Source: an uncultured Clostridia bacterium
Lineage (GTDB): Bacteria > Bacillota > Clostridia > Christensenellales > Pumilibacteraceae
DNA: 6,282 bases
Direction: 5' to 3'
Assembly (NCBI GenBank): GCA_947086925.1
Contig: CAMUAL010000055.1
Span: forward strand, 1 to 6,282
Shown: one piece after another, positions 1 to 6,282 of the stretch
How the letters are laid out: every line of letters begins with the position of its first letter
Position numbering within the stretch: position 1 is the stretch's first letter
Notes under the pieces: model-generated
Told to the model about the DNA's origin: nothing
The model's database searches: none
Seen by the model: only the letters and a program-made list of their open reading frames with translations
Position numbers and translations under genes: made by a program

Positions 1-21
1 GAGCTTATGGGGTGTCAATGA
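1..21 (+). CDS. Possible 3' end of an upstream gene (partial)
   Basis: Frame 1 reads E-L-M-G-C-Q and then TGA at 19-21. That TGA overlaps the ATG at 18-20 of the next gene as ATGA, a very common arrangement for coupled genes in bacterial operons, and the two genes that follow also overlap. Only six codons are visible, so neither the product nor the reality of the gene can be judged. It is included because the overlap helps to choose the start of the next gene. Confidence 0.3.
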   Translation, partial: ELMGCQ

Positions 22-1802
22 ATCCGGCTATAAAAGATTTATTGCTTACGGTAGATAAGCCGGCGCGTTATTGCGGCGGCGAATTTAACACGCCCGAAAT
101 CAAGGAAAATCCCGAATTGCGTTTTTTGATGTGCTTTCCCGACGTATACGAAATGGCGCACAGCAATCTCGGAATAAAAATTCTGTATTATATGCTGAAT
201 AACCGTAAGGATACCGCGTGCGAAAGTTGTTATATGCCTTGGGTGGATATGGTTGATGAACTTAAACGGCGCAATATGCCGCTTTTCAGTCAGGAAACTC
301 ATTCGCCCGTATGCGATTTCGACGCCGTGGGGTTTAGTCTGCAATACGAAATGTCGTATACAAACGTGCTTGCCATGCTCGATTTGGGGAATATTCCCGT
401 TATGCGGCGCGACCGCGACGAAAATTGCCCCATAGTAATAGCGGGCGGTCCGTGCGTGGTTAATCCTATGCCGCTCACCGAATTTATCGACGTTTTCAGT
501 ATCGGTGACGGTGAGGAAGCGATAAGCAGACTTGCCGACGTTATGGTAAACGGTAAAAAATGCGGCAAATCCCGTTCGCAAATTCTATCCGAAATTGCCG
601 AAATCGACGGTATGTTCGTGCCCGATGTAAGCACAGGTAAGGTGCGCAGAGCGGTTATAGACAGCTTGGAGGCGGCATTTTTTCCCACAAAAGTGCAGAT
701 TCCAAACATAGAGGCGGTTTTCAATCGAGCGGTATTGGAGATTTTCAGAGGGTGTACGCGCGGCTGTCGCTTTTGTCAGGCGGGTATGATTTACCGCCCT
801 GTGCGCGAGCGCACGCCGGAAACTCTCAAAAAATATACGCGCGAGCTTATAGATAACAACGGATTCGACGAAATCACTCTTTCAAGTCTTTCGACTTGCG
901 ACTATCCGTGTCTTAGGGAACTGCTTGCCGAAATAAAGCCGCTTTGCGACGAACGGCATGTTAATATTTCGCTTCCGAGCACTCGCGTCGACAGTTTCGA
1001 ATCCGAATTTGTAGCGTCTGGTCGGCTCAGTTCTATGACGTTTGCTCCCGAGGCCGGAACTCAACGGCTTCGCGACGTTATAAACAAGAACGTAACCGAG
1101 GAAGATATTTTAACGTCTTGCCGATACGCATTCGAAAAAGGGTATCATACGGTTAAATTATATTTTATGTTGGGACTGCCCACCGAAACCGACGACGACC
1201 TTCGCGGAATAGCGGACGTGGTAAAAAAGATAAAATATTGCTATAAAATACATGCTACGTCACGCAAACAACTGTCGCTCGGAGTTTCGACTTCCACTTT
1301 TGTTCCCAAACCGTTTACTCCTTTTCAGTGGGAAGAACAGATTTCGCTTGATGAAATAGAGCGCAGGCAGAATTTTATGAAAAGTTTGTTAAAGCCGCTA
1401 AACGTAAAGTACAGCTACCACGACGGCAAAACTTCACGCATAGAGGCAACGCTTGCGCGAGGCGACGAACGTATGAACGGCGTAATAAAAGCCGTGTATG
1501 ATTCCGGTTGCATATTCGACAGTTGGACGGAATATTTCGATTACGATAAGTGGATGGCGGCGTTTGATAAATGCGGTGTAAGTCCCGACGATTATTGCGG
1601 TGCGCAAAGTCTTACCGAGCCGCTTGCGTGGGAGAGAATAGAAACGGGCATATCGCGCGAATTTTTAATGAAAGAGCGGGAAAAGTCTCGTAGGGGCGAG
1701 CTTACGCGCGACTGCCGCAAGGGGTGCAATAACTGCGGAATCAACCGCGAATACAAATCGGCATTTGACGCCAACTGCATAGGAGGTGCGAAAAAATGTT
1801 GA
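18..1802 (+). CDS. B12-binding-domain radical SAM protein, TIGR03960-like
   Basis: The product (594 residues from the ATG at 18) is a radical SAM protein whose reaction and substrate are unknown. The N-terminal part (about 30-190) looks like a cobalamin-binding-type Rossmann domain, with PDVYEMAHSNLGIKILYY, the GFSLQYEMSYTNVLAMLDL stretch and an AGGPCVVNP turn that I associate with this family. The DxHxxG histidine motif of base-off B12 binders is not seen. The radical SAM core follows, with its 4Fe-4S triad C246-x3-C250-x2-C253 in RGCTRGCRFCQAG, then later core strands including FAPEAGTQRLRDVINKN and YFMLGLPTETDDD. A second triad, C566-x3-C570-x2-C573, lies near the C-terminus. I chose ATG 18 over GTG 12 because GGGGTG lies just upstream and an upstream TGA overlaps it; the frame is open to the window edge. 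It overlaps the DUF2344 gene by 7 nt, its usual partner, which is sometimes fused to it. No signal peptide is visible, so it is probably cytoplasmic. Confidence 0.9.
   Translation: MNPAIKDLLLTVDKPARYCGGEFNTPEIKENPELRFLMCFPDVYEMAHSNLGIKILYYMLNNRKDTACESCYMPWVDMVDELKRRNMPLFSQETHSPVCDFDAVGFSLQYEMSYTNVLAMLDLGNIPVMRRDRDENCPIVIAGGPCVVNPMPLTEFIDVFSIGDGEEAISRLADVMVNGKKCGKSRSQILSEIAEIDGMFVPDVSTGKVRRAVIDSLEAAFFPTKVQIPNIEAVFNRAVLEIFRGCTRGCRFCQAGMIYRPVRERTPETLKKYTRELIDNNGFDEITLSSLSTCDYPCLRELLAEIKPLCDERHVNISLPSTRVDSFESEFVASGRLSSMTFAPEAGTQRLRDVINKNVTEEDILTSCRYAFEKGYHTVKLYFMLGLPTETDDDLRGIADVVKKIKYCYKIHATSRKQLSLGVSTSTFVPKPFTPFQWEEQISLDEIERRQNFMKSLLKPLNVKYSYHDGKTSRIEATLARGDERMNGVIKAVYDSGCIFDSWTEYFDYDKWMAAFDKCGVSPDDYCGAQSLTEPLAWERIETGISREFLMKEREKSRRGELTRDCRKGCNNCGINREYKSAFDANCIGGAKKC
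1781..1786 (+). promoter_or_regulatory. Ribosome binding site for the DUF2344 gene
   Basis: A perfect AGGAGG lies 9 nt before the ATG at 1796, inside the last codons of the radical SAM gene. It fixes the start of the next gene and shows that the 7-nt overlap is real, with translation of the two genes probably coupled. Confidence 0.85.
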
Positions 1803-2449
1803 TATGCAAATATACGCGTCTTAATAATGCCGCGTTTGTTCCGCACCTCGATACTTTGCGGGCAATCACTATGGGAATACGCCGAATAGGCGCAAACGCG
1901 GAGTACAGCGAAGGCTTTAACCCTCATATGAAGATATTTTTCGGTCAGCCGCTTCCTATCGGAACGGAAAGCGAGTGCGAATATTTCTGCGTTTATGTAA
2001 ACGAACAGCCCGACGAATTTGTTTCGCGCATAAACAAATCTTTGCCGAGCGGACTGCGACTAACGGCGGCAGTCGCGGCGGAAAAAGACCCGAATATCGC
2101 AAAAATCATGCGTTTTGCCGATTATACGGTTACTATGCGTGACATAATACCGGATTTAAAGGTTGTCGAACATTTTTCGGAACAGCCCGAATGCGTTATC
2201 GAATATACGGCAAAAGGAGAAAAGTGCCGTAAAGATGTAAAGTCGCTTATCGGATTTATCAAAGCGGCCGACGATAAAACGGTAAAAATGCGGCTCGGGT
2301 GCGGCAACGCCAATTTGCGCGCCGACCGTTTGGTAAACTTTTTAAGCGGCGTTTACGGATGGGGTTGCGGGTATGACATTTTAAAAACAAATATGTACGA
2401 TTGTAACGAAAACGATTTGGATAAAATACTTTTTGGGAGTAACTATTGA
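1796..2449 (+). CDS. Radical SAM-linked protein, TIGR03936/DUF2344-like
   Basis: This 217-residue protein matches the small family almost always encoded beside, or fused to, TIGR03960-type radical SAM proteins. Its own activity is not known. The N-terminal signature is clear: PHLDTLRA at 16-23 (SHLD in most members I recall), then RRIGANAEYSEGFNPHMK at 29-46, and the QPLPIGTESECEY segment at 51-63. The family's conserved H17, D19 and the YSEGFNPH block are intact, while the C-terminal half is less conserved. Length is close to the family norm. No signal peptide or membrane segment is visible. The start is set by AGGAGG nine bases upstream; the stop overlaps the TTG start of the RNase G gene as TTGA. 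Being placed between a radical SAM enzyme and an RNA nuclease suggests a role in an RNA- or ribosome-related step, probably as the partner or substrate-binding subunit of the radical SAM enzyme; this is inference. Confidence 0.88.
   Translation: MLICKYTRLNNAAFVPHLDTLRAITMGIRRIGANAEYSEGFNPHMKIFFGQPLPIGTESECEYFCVYVNEQPDEFVSRINKSLPSGLRLTAAVAAEKDPNIAKIMRFADYTVTMRDIIPDLKVVEHFSEQPECVIEYTAKGEKCRKDVKSLIGFIKAADDKTVKMRLGCGNANLRADRLVNFLSGVYGWGCGYDILKTNMYDCNENDLDKILFGSNY
2435..2439 (+). promoter_or_regulatory. Ribosome binding site for a TTG-started rng
   Basis: GGGAG lies 6 nt before the TTG at 2446-2448. The TTG overlaps the TGA of the preceding gene (2447-2449). With this site the rare TTG start is better supported than the next in-frame ATG at 2482, which would remove the conserved first strand (ILIDV) of RNase E/G proteins. 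Confidence 0.75.
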
Positions 2450-3939
2450 AGCGTTCTATTTTGATTGATGTGGAATCTTATATGTCGAGTGCCGCTCTTA
2501 TCGAGGACGGTAAGCTTATAGAATTTCACTTAGATTACAAAGAGACCAACCGTTTGACGGGCAACATTTATAAGGGCAAAGTGGAAAATGTTTTGCAAGG
2601 ACTCGAATCCGCGTTTGTCAATATCGGACTTGCTCGAAACGGATTTTTGTATGTGGGTGAAACTCTCGACGACCGAACCGACTTGAAAAACGTAGTACCG
2701 GGCGCGCTTGCCGAAAAGGCGGGCGACTATTTAATGGTGCAGGTAACAAAAGAAGAAGTCGGGCAAAAGGGTGCGCGTCTTACTTCGAATATTTCGCTTC
2801 CGGGAAGATATATAGTTTTTTTGCCTAATATCGATTTCGTTGGCGTATCCAATAAAATAACCGATGTTCCGCAACGCGAAATGCTTACTAAAATACTTAC
2901 GAAAAACAAGCCTCGGGGCGGTGGCCTTATTGCCCGAACGGCTTGTATCGACGCAAAAAAGAGCGATATTTTGGCGGAAATCAAGCGCATGCAGGCATTA
3001 TACGAAAAAATCAACGCGGCGTTTAACGCGTCGCAGGGGGTATGCTTACTTTACAGCGAAGGCGACCTTGTTTACAGAGCCGTGCGCGACATGTTGAGCA
3101 ACGACGTAGAGCGCATAGTGTGCAACGACATAAACACAGTTAAACGGCTTAAAACGTGGCTTAAAGAAATGGACTCGGAATTTCAACACAAGGTGGAATT
3201 TTACGAAAGCGATTACGACATATGGGACGTGTTCGGAATAAGCTCACAGGTTGATAAGTTATTAGAGCGCAAGGTAATGCTTCCAAGCGGCGGAAGTTTG
3301 GTTATAGACCGCACCGAAGCACTTACGTCCATCGACGTAAACACTGGCAGTTTTACCAATGGTTTCGACCGTGAAGAAACGGTTTACATTACAAATTTAG
3401 AGGCGGCGAAAGAAATCGCACGTCAGCTCAGACTTCGCAATATCGGCGGAATTATAGTAGTCGATTTTATAGATATGCTTAACGAACAGCATAAAAACGC
3501 GGTGGTCGACGCACTCAGAAACGAGGTTATTCGCGACAGAATTAAAACGCGCGTTATGGATATGACAGGTTTGGGGCTTGTGGAAATTACGCGCAAAAAA
3601 GTAGGTAAGCCGCTTCACACCAAGCTTCTCGCATCTTGCAGTCACTGCAACGGAACGGGATACACGCCCAACGGCGATTACATATCGCGAAAGCTTAAAG
3701 CGGCTATAAAAAAGCTGTTTGCCGAAAAAAGCTGTACAAACGCCGTGGTTACGGTAAACGCAAATGTAATCGAGCATATGTTTACAAGCAGATACTTTTC
3801 GTCGGTGTGTGCAAACGAGTGGAAAAATAAGCGCATATACCTTGTGCCCGACGTAACCTTGAAGCCGCTTGAATTTGCGGTAAAAGGAAACAACGACGTT
3901 GCGCTTAACTTGCCGTCTAACGCAAGGCTGTTGTACTGA
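2446..3939 (+). CDS. rng: Ribonuclease G (RNase E/G family endoribonuclease)
   Basis: This 497-residue enzyme cuts single-stranded RNA endonucleolytically; family members act in rRNA 5'-end maturation and mRNA decay. Its length matches RNase G (about 490) and it lacks the long scaffold tail of RNase E. An S1 RNA-binding domain spans about 39-120 (GNIYKGKVENVLQGLESAFVNIG). The 5'-monophosphate sensor pair is present as R164-T165 in GLIART, equivalent to E. coli RNase E R169-T170. The metal-binding aspartates are D297 (TEALTSIDVN) and D340 (VVDFIDM), 43 residues apart as D303 and D346 are in RNase E. The zinc-link cysteines are C398 and C401 (CSHCNGTG), 101 residues after the first aspartate as in RNase E. 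All key residues are intact, so it should be active in the cytoplasm as a zinc-linked oligomer. It starts at a TTG overlapping the previous stop. In related Clostridia rplU usually follows; here it does not. Confidence 0.95.
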   Translation: MKRSILIDVESYMSSAALIEDGKLIEFHLDYKETNRLTGNIYKGKVENVLQGLESAFVNIGLARNGFLYVGETLDDRTDLKNVVPGALAEKAGDYLMVQVTKEEVGQKGARLTSNISLPGRYIVFLPNIDFVGVSNKITDVPQREMLTKILTKNKPRGGGLIARTACIDAKKSDILAEIKRMQALYEKINAAFNASQGVCLLYSEGDLVYRAVRDMLSNDVERIVCNDINTVKRLKTWLKEMDSEFQHKVEFYESDYDIWDVFGISSQVDKLLERKVMLPSGGSLVIDRTEALTSIDVNTGSFTNGFDREETVYITNLEAAKEIARQLRLRNIGGIIVVDFIDMLNEQHKNAVVDALRNEVIRDRIKTRVMDMTGLGLVEITRKKVGKPLHTKLLASCSHCNGTGYTPNGDYISRKLKAAIKKLFAEKSCTNAVVTVNANVIEHMFTSRYFSSVCANEWKNKRIYLVPDVTLKPLEFAVKGNNDVALNLPSNARLLY

Positions 3940-3941
3940 TT

Positions 3942-3950
3942 GGGGAGGAG
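3942..3950 (+). promoter_or_regulatory. Ribosome binding site for the GH-like gene
   Basis: GGGGAGGAG sits in the 14-nt gap after rng, with its GGAGG core 5 nt before the ATG at 3954. It is a strong site that fixes this start. No terminator or promoter fits in so short a gap, so the gene is very probably co-transcribed with rng. Confidence 0.85.
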
Positions 3951-3953
3951 TAA

Positions 3954-6176
3954 ATGCGTTATATAAATAAAGAATACGGATTCGCGTTCCGACCGCCGTT
4001 TAACGATAAGTTTTACGAGGAAAAGCAGGAAGGTCCCGCCGTTTCGGACGATAATTACCCGAGACATTATATTCAGGGAGTAGGGTACGATTATGCCGCA
4101 ATCAACGGCGCAATGCTTGTAGGCAAGTACGGCTCTATGTGGGGTATAAAAGTATGTTGTTTCGACGGAAAAAAATGGCTTGATAACGACGACTTCGTAA
4201 ACAATTTAAGTTCGAGTTGCGCAAATACCGCCGATGGAAGCTTTGCTCACTTTGCAAGCGGCGCGCTTAGCGTCAAGTGGGTTAAACACAACGAGCAAGG
4301 AATAATTTTGCAGGTTTCCGCGCGCAAAAAAATGCGCGTGCGCGTAATTTTTTATCCGCTTTATCCCGCGTTCAGCGAGCTTAGCATAGAGGGCGAAAAC
4401 GTGCAGGGAAGATGTCCTTATGTGGCGGTAATTCCCGGCAGTATTTCGCTTGGCGACGGTAATGCCGTGTTTAAAGACCGTTATTTGGCTGTCAGCGAGT
4501 CGGAAGACGAGCGCGAGTATTTTATGGCACAGAGCTTTAATAAGCCGGGAGACAGCGCAAACGGAGCTTTTAACGAAGCGATAATGGAGTTTGTTATAAA
4601 CAAAAATCAGCAAAGCGTTTATATATACGCCGCCGTGGGCGACGAAAAGATTTTCAACGCGGATATTCCTCGTATGGACAAAATAATAAAGCAAATCGAA
4701 ACGGCGGAGCTTCGATACGGCGTAAACAAAACAATGGGCACTGGAATGCTCGGCGCACCCGCCGAACGCATGTTTAACTCGGTGCTTTGGTCGCGCATAT
4801 ATTATCCGTATTTATTTACCGAAATTTATTCGCCGCAACGCTCGGTGCTTAACGCGCATTTCGATATTCGCGGACTCGAAGAAAACTGCTGTGCCGTTTT
4901 GGGGTGTCTTACGGGTATCGATAAAGCGGCAAATCAGCTCAATTATACCGTTGAAGACAAAGTTATGGCAGTGCTTGCCGTATGGCACGTGTATGCCCAT
5001 TCGGTGGAAAAATCGGAAATGATTAGGCTGTATAAAAAGCTTGCCGCGCTTTATCCGCCCGACCCCAAACCTATTGTGTGCGGCTCGGATAAAAAGGAGA
5101 TAGCGTACAAGTGGACGGATTCGCCGCTTAAAGAAAAGTACAACACAATGCAGATGTACAGTCTTGACCTCACGTGTCTTAAACTTCTTGCTTTTGATAT
5201 ATTGGAGCGCATGGCATGTATGTTTTCGCTTGCCGACGAGGTTAAATATGCCCGCGCCCGCCGTGATTTGATTCAGGTTATAAACGACCTTTTTTGGAAT
5301 GATGACGAAGGCATTTACATGGAAAGCTACGTAACGGGGCAATGGGCGAACAGCTACGGCGCGAACAGCTTTTATCCGCTTATTGCGGGTGCGGTGGATA
5401 CTCCGATTAAGCTCGGCGCGCTCATAAACAATCTTACCGATAACATGCGTTTTTGGGGCAATTACATTGTTCCTACGCTCAGCGTAAACAACCGCGAGTA
5501 CGGGGTTAAAGGCAAGCCAACCAACAACGGACACCGAAATCCGCCGTATTTACAGTATAGGGGCAGTATTGTGCCTTATGTAAACTATATTATTTATCAC
5601 GGTTTGTGCCGCTACGGACTCGACGAAATCGCAGGTATGGTTGCATACAAGTCGGCGCGTCTTTGGCAGAATAACGAGAGTGACAATGTTGAAAACTATT
5701 CGCTTTATTTGCCTAACGGCAAGCGTTACAAGGCAAAAGAGTATCTGTCGGCGCACGGTAACATGCTTGCGATGATAGGTTTGCAAGAACTTATCGATTT
5801 GGAATATTTCCGTTCCGACCTTAAAACGGATTCGTTGCGTTTCGGCACGTTTGTTGCGGGCGACCACTCATTAAGCAACTTTAAAATGCTCGGGCGCACT
5901 TACAGCATAGAGGTAAACGATTTTTCCACAATGCTTATACAGGACGACGTAAACGTGTTCCGCGGCGAGGGCGGAAAGTTTGTGGTGCGCAATTTTACCG
6001 ATTCGGTTGGCGGTTGCGAATTTATGATAGACGCGCATGCCAACATAACAATACATTTAAATATGCCGGGCGCGGACAAGAAAAACACCGTAAGGTACTT
6101 CTTTATAGTACCGATAGGGCGTTCGAAAGTGGTAGCCGAAAACGGCATGGTAAATATTCAGCCCGTTTTGGAGTAA
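3954..6176 (+). CDS. GH63/MGH1-like alpha/alpha-barrel glycoside hydrolase, altered active site
   Basis: This 740-residue protein appears to have a beta-rich N-terminal domain (about 1-250), an alpha-helical barrel (about 265-640) and a beta-rich C-terminal domain (about 645-740), the plan of GH63 and mannosylglycerate-hydrolase-like enzymes. Supporting blocks are W279-x5-P285, W387-T-D-S-P391, NDLFWNDDEGIY, SFYPLIAG (F473-P475), FWGNYIVPTLSVN (500-510), YRGSIVPYVNYIIYHGLCRYG (from Y535) and VENYSLYLPNG with E580. E580 fits the position of the family's catalytic base. The usual W-D-D-S-P acid motif reads W-T-D-S-P, the usual YWRGxIW reads YLQYRGSIV, and the usual late tryptophan-glycine reads H601-G602. 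The protein may therefore have an unusual substrate, or bind sugar without cutting it. No signal peptide is visible, so it should be cytoplasmic and act on an imported or internal sugar. Family placement is from motif memory; specificity cannot be assigned. Other clan GH-G or GH37-like barrels are possible alternatives. Confidence 0.65.
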   Translation: MRYINKEYGFAFRPPFNDKFYEEKQEGPAVSDDNYPRHYIQGVGYDYAAINGAMLVGKYGSMWGIKVCCFDGKKWLDNDDFVNNLSSSCANTADGSFAHFASGALSVKWVKHNEQGIILQVSARKKMRVRVIFYPLYPAFSELSIEGENVQGRCPYVAVIPGSISLGDGNAVFKDRYLAVSESEDEREYFMAQSFNKPGDSANGAFNEAIMEFVINKNQQSVYIYAAVGDEKIFNADIPRMDKIIKQIETAELRYGVNKTMGTGMLGAPAERMFNSVLWSRIYYPYLFTEIYSPQRSVLNAHFDIRGLEENCCAVLGCLTGIDKAANQLNYTVEDKVMAVLAVWHVYAHSVEKSEMIRLYKKLAALYPPDPKPIVCGSDKKEIAYKWTDSPLKEKYNTMQMYSLDLTCLKLLAFDILERMACMFSLADEVKYARARRDLIQVINDLFWNDDEGIYMESYVTGQWANSYGANSFYPLIAGAVDTPIKLGALINNLTDNMRFWGNYIVPTLSVNNREYGVKGKPTNNGHRNPPYLQYRGSIVPYVNYIIYHGLCRYGLDEIAGMVAYKSARLWQNNESDNVENYSLYLPNGKRYKAKEYLSAHGNMLAMIGLQELIDLEYFRSDLKTDSLRFGTFVAGDHSLSNFKMLGRTYSIEVNDFSTMLIQDDVNVFRGEGGKFVVRNFTDSVGGCEFMIDAHANITIHLNMPGADKKNTVRYFFIVPIGRSKVVAENGMVNIQPVLE

Positions 6177-6209
6177 ATTATTCCTCGGCTACGCTTTGAA
6201 TTACAATCC
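6177..6209. other. Short spacer, possible remnant of a dispersed intergenic repeat
   Basis: These 33 bases separate the stop of the GH-like gene from the tandem array. No hairpin followed by a T run is present, so no intrinsic terminator is seen directly after the gene. Read on the minus strand, 6181-6198 gives CAAAGCGTAGCCGAGGAA, which resembles the middle of short dispersed repeats with GAAGCGAAGCGTAG-like cores that I recall from several bacterial genomes. The resemblance is from memory only. Confidence 0.25.
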
Positions 6210-6282
6210 GCACATAATGTCATTTCGACTGCACATAATGTCATTTCAACTGCACATAATGTCATTTCAACTGCACATAATG
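6210..6282. repeat. 21-bp tandem repeat array, cut by the window end
   Basis: Three full 21-bp units occur at 6210-6230, 6231-6251 and 6252-6272, followed by the first 10 bases of a fourth at 6273-6282. Units 2 and 3 are identical; unit 1 differs only at 6227 (G, where the others have A). Each unit carries the near-palindrome ACATAATGT, whose four-base arms flank a single A. Head-to-tail units with no unique spacers make this a minisatellite or iteron-like array, not CRISPR. It starts 33 nt after the last stop codon and its full length and function cannot be seen here. Confidence 0.95.

Noticed and set aside
12..14. GTG as the start of the radical SAM gene
   Set aside because: No ribosome binding site is visible before it, while the ATG two codons later has GGGGTG upstream and the typical ATGA overlap.
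39..581. 180-codon open frame on the minus strand
   Set aside because: It is antisense to the well-conserved N-terminal domain of the radical SAM protein, and its translation shows no family features.
2864..3097. 77-codon plus-strand frame inside rng
   Set aside because: It is out of frame within a region of rng that carries the conserved GLIART motif; the translation is arginine-rich and unlike any family.
4206..4694. 162-codon open frame on the minus strand
   Set aside because: It is antisense to the N-terminal domain of the GH-like gene, with no motifs or supporting context.
4812..5534. 240-codon open frame on the minus strand
   Set aside because: It lies wholly inside the GH-like gene, has no recognisable domain and a basic, low-information translation typical of the antisense of a coding region.
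6014..6199. 61-codon plus-strand frame running past the end of the GH-like gene
   Set aside because: Most of it overlaps the C-terminal domain of the GH-like protein in another frame, and it shows no recognisable features of its own.
6160..6200. Intrinsic terminator after the GH-like gene
   Set aside because: Only a weak, imperfect GGA/TCC pairing around the stop codon is seen, with no T run; it does not qualify.
6210..6282. CRISPR array
   Set aside because: The 21-bp units are directly joined with no unique spacers and no cas gene is in the window.

Overview
The window is one dense block of plus-strand genes with no gene on the other strand. It probably comes from a Firmicutes genome of the Clostridia type, perhaps an uncultured gut lineage. 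That reading rests on the gene trio radical SAM protein (TIGR03960 type), radical SAM-linked protein (TIGR03936/DUF2344 type) and RNase E/G, a familiar cluster in Clostridia. Strong AGGAGG-type ribosome binding sites and a TTG start also fit. The genes end in TGA or TAA and read with the standard code. The exact taxon cannot be settled from this sequence.

Layout: (1) positions 1-21 may hold the last codons of an upstream gene whose TGA overlaps the next start. (2) 18-1802 encodes a cobalamin-domain radical SAM protein of unknown substrate. (3) 1796-2449 encodes its usual small partner. (4) 2446-3939 encodes a ribonuclease G-type endoribonuclease with all key residues present. (5) 3954-6176 encodes a 740-residue protein that looks like a cytoplasmic GH63/MGH1-like alpha/alpha-barrel glycoside hydrolase, with several of the family's usual active-site residues changed. 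(6) 6177-6209 is a short non-coding stretch, followed from 6210 by a perfect-period 21-bp tandem array cut off by the window end.

The first three genes overlap (7 nt, then 4 nt) and the fourth follows after 14 nt, so all four are probably one transcript with coupled translation of the first three. In related genomes RNase G is usually followed by rplU-prp-rpmA-obg; here the sugar-active gene takes that place and the repeat array follows. This makes the junction after rng the most likely rearrangement point. The most interesting items are the altered active site of the 740-residue protein, the 21-bp array carrying a small palindrome every two helical turns, and the second cysteine triad at the C-terminus of the radical SAM protein.
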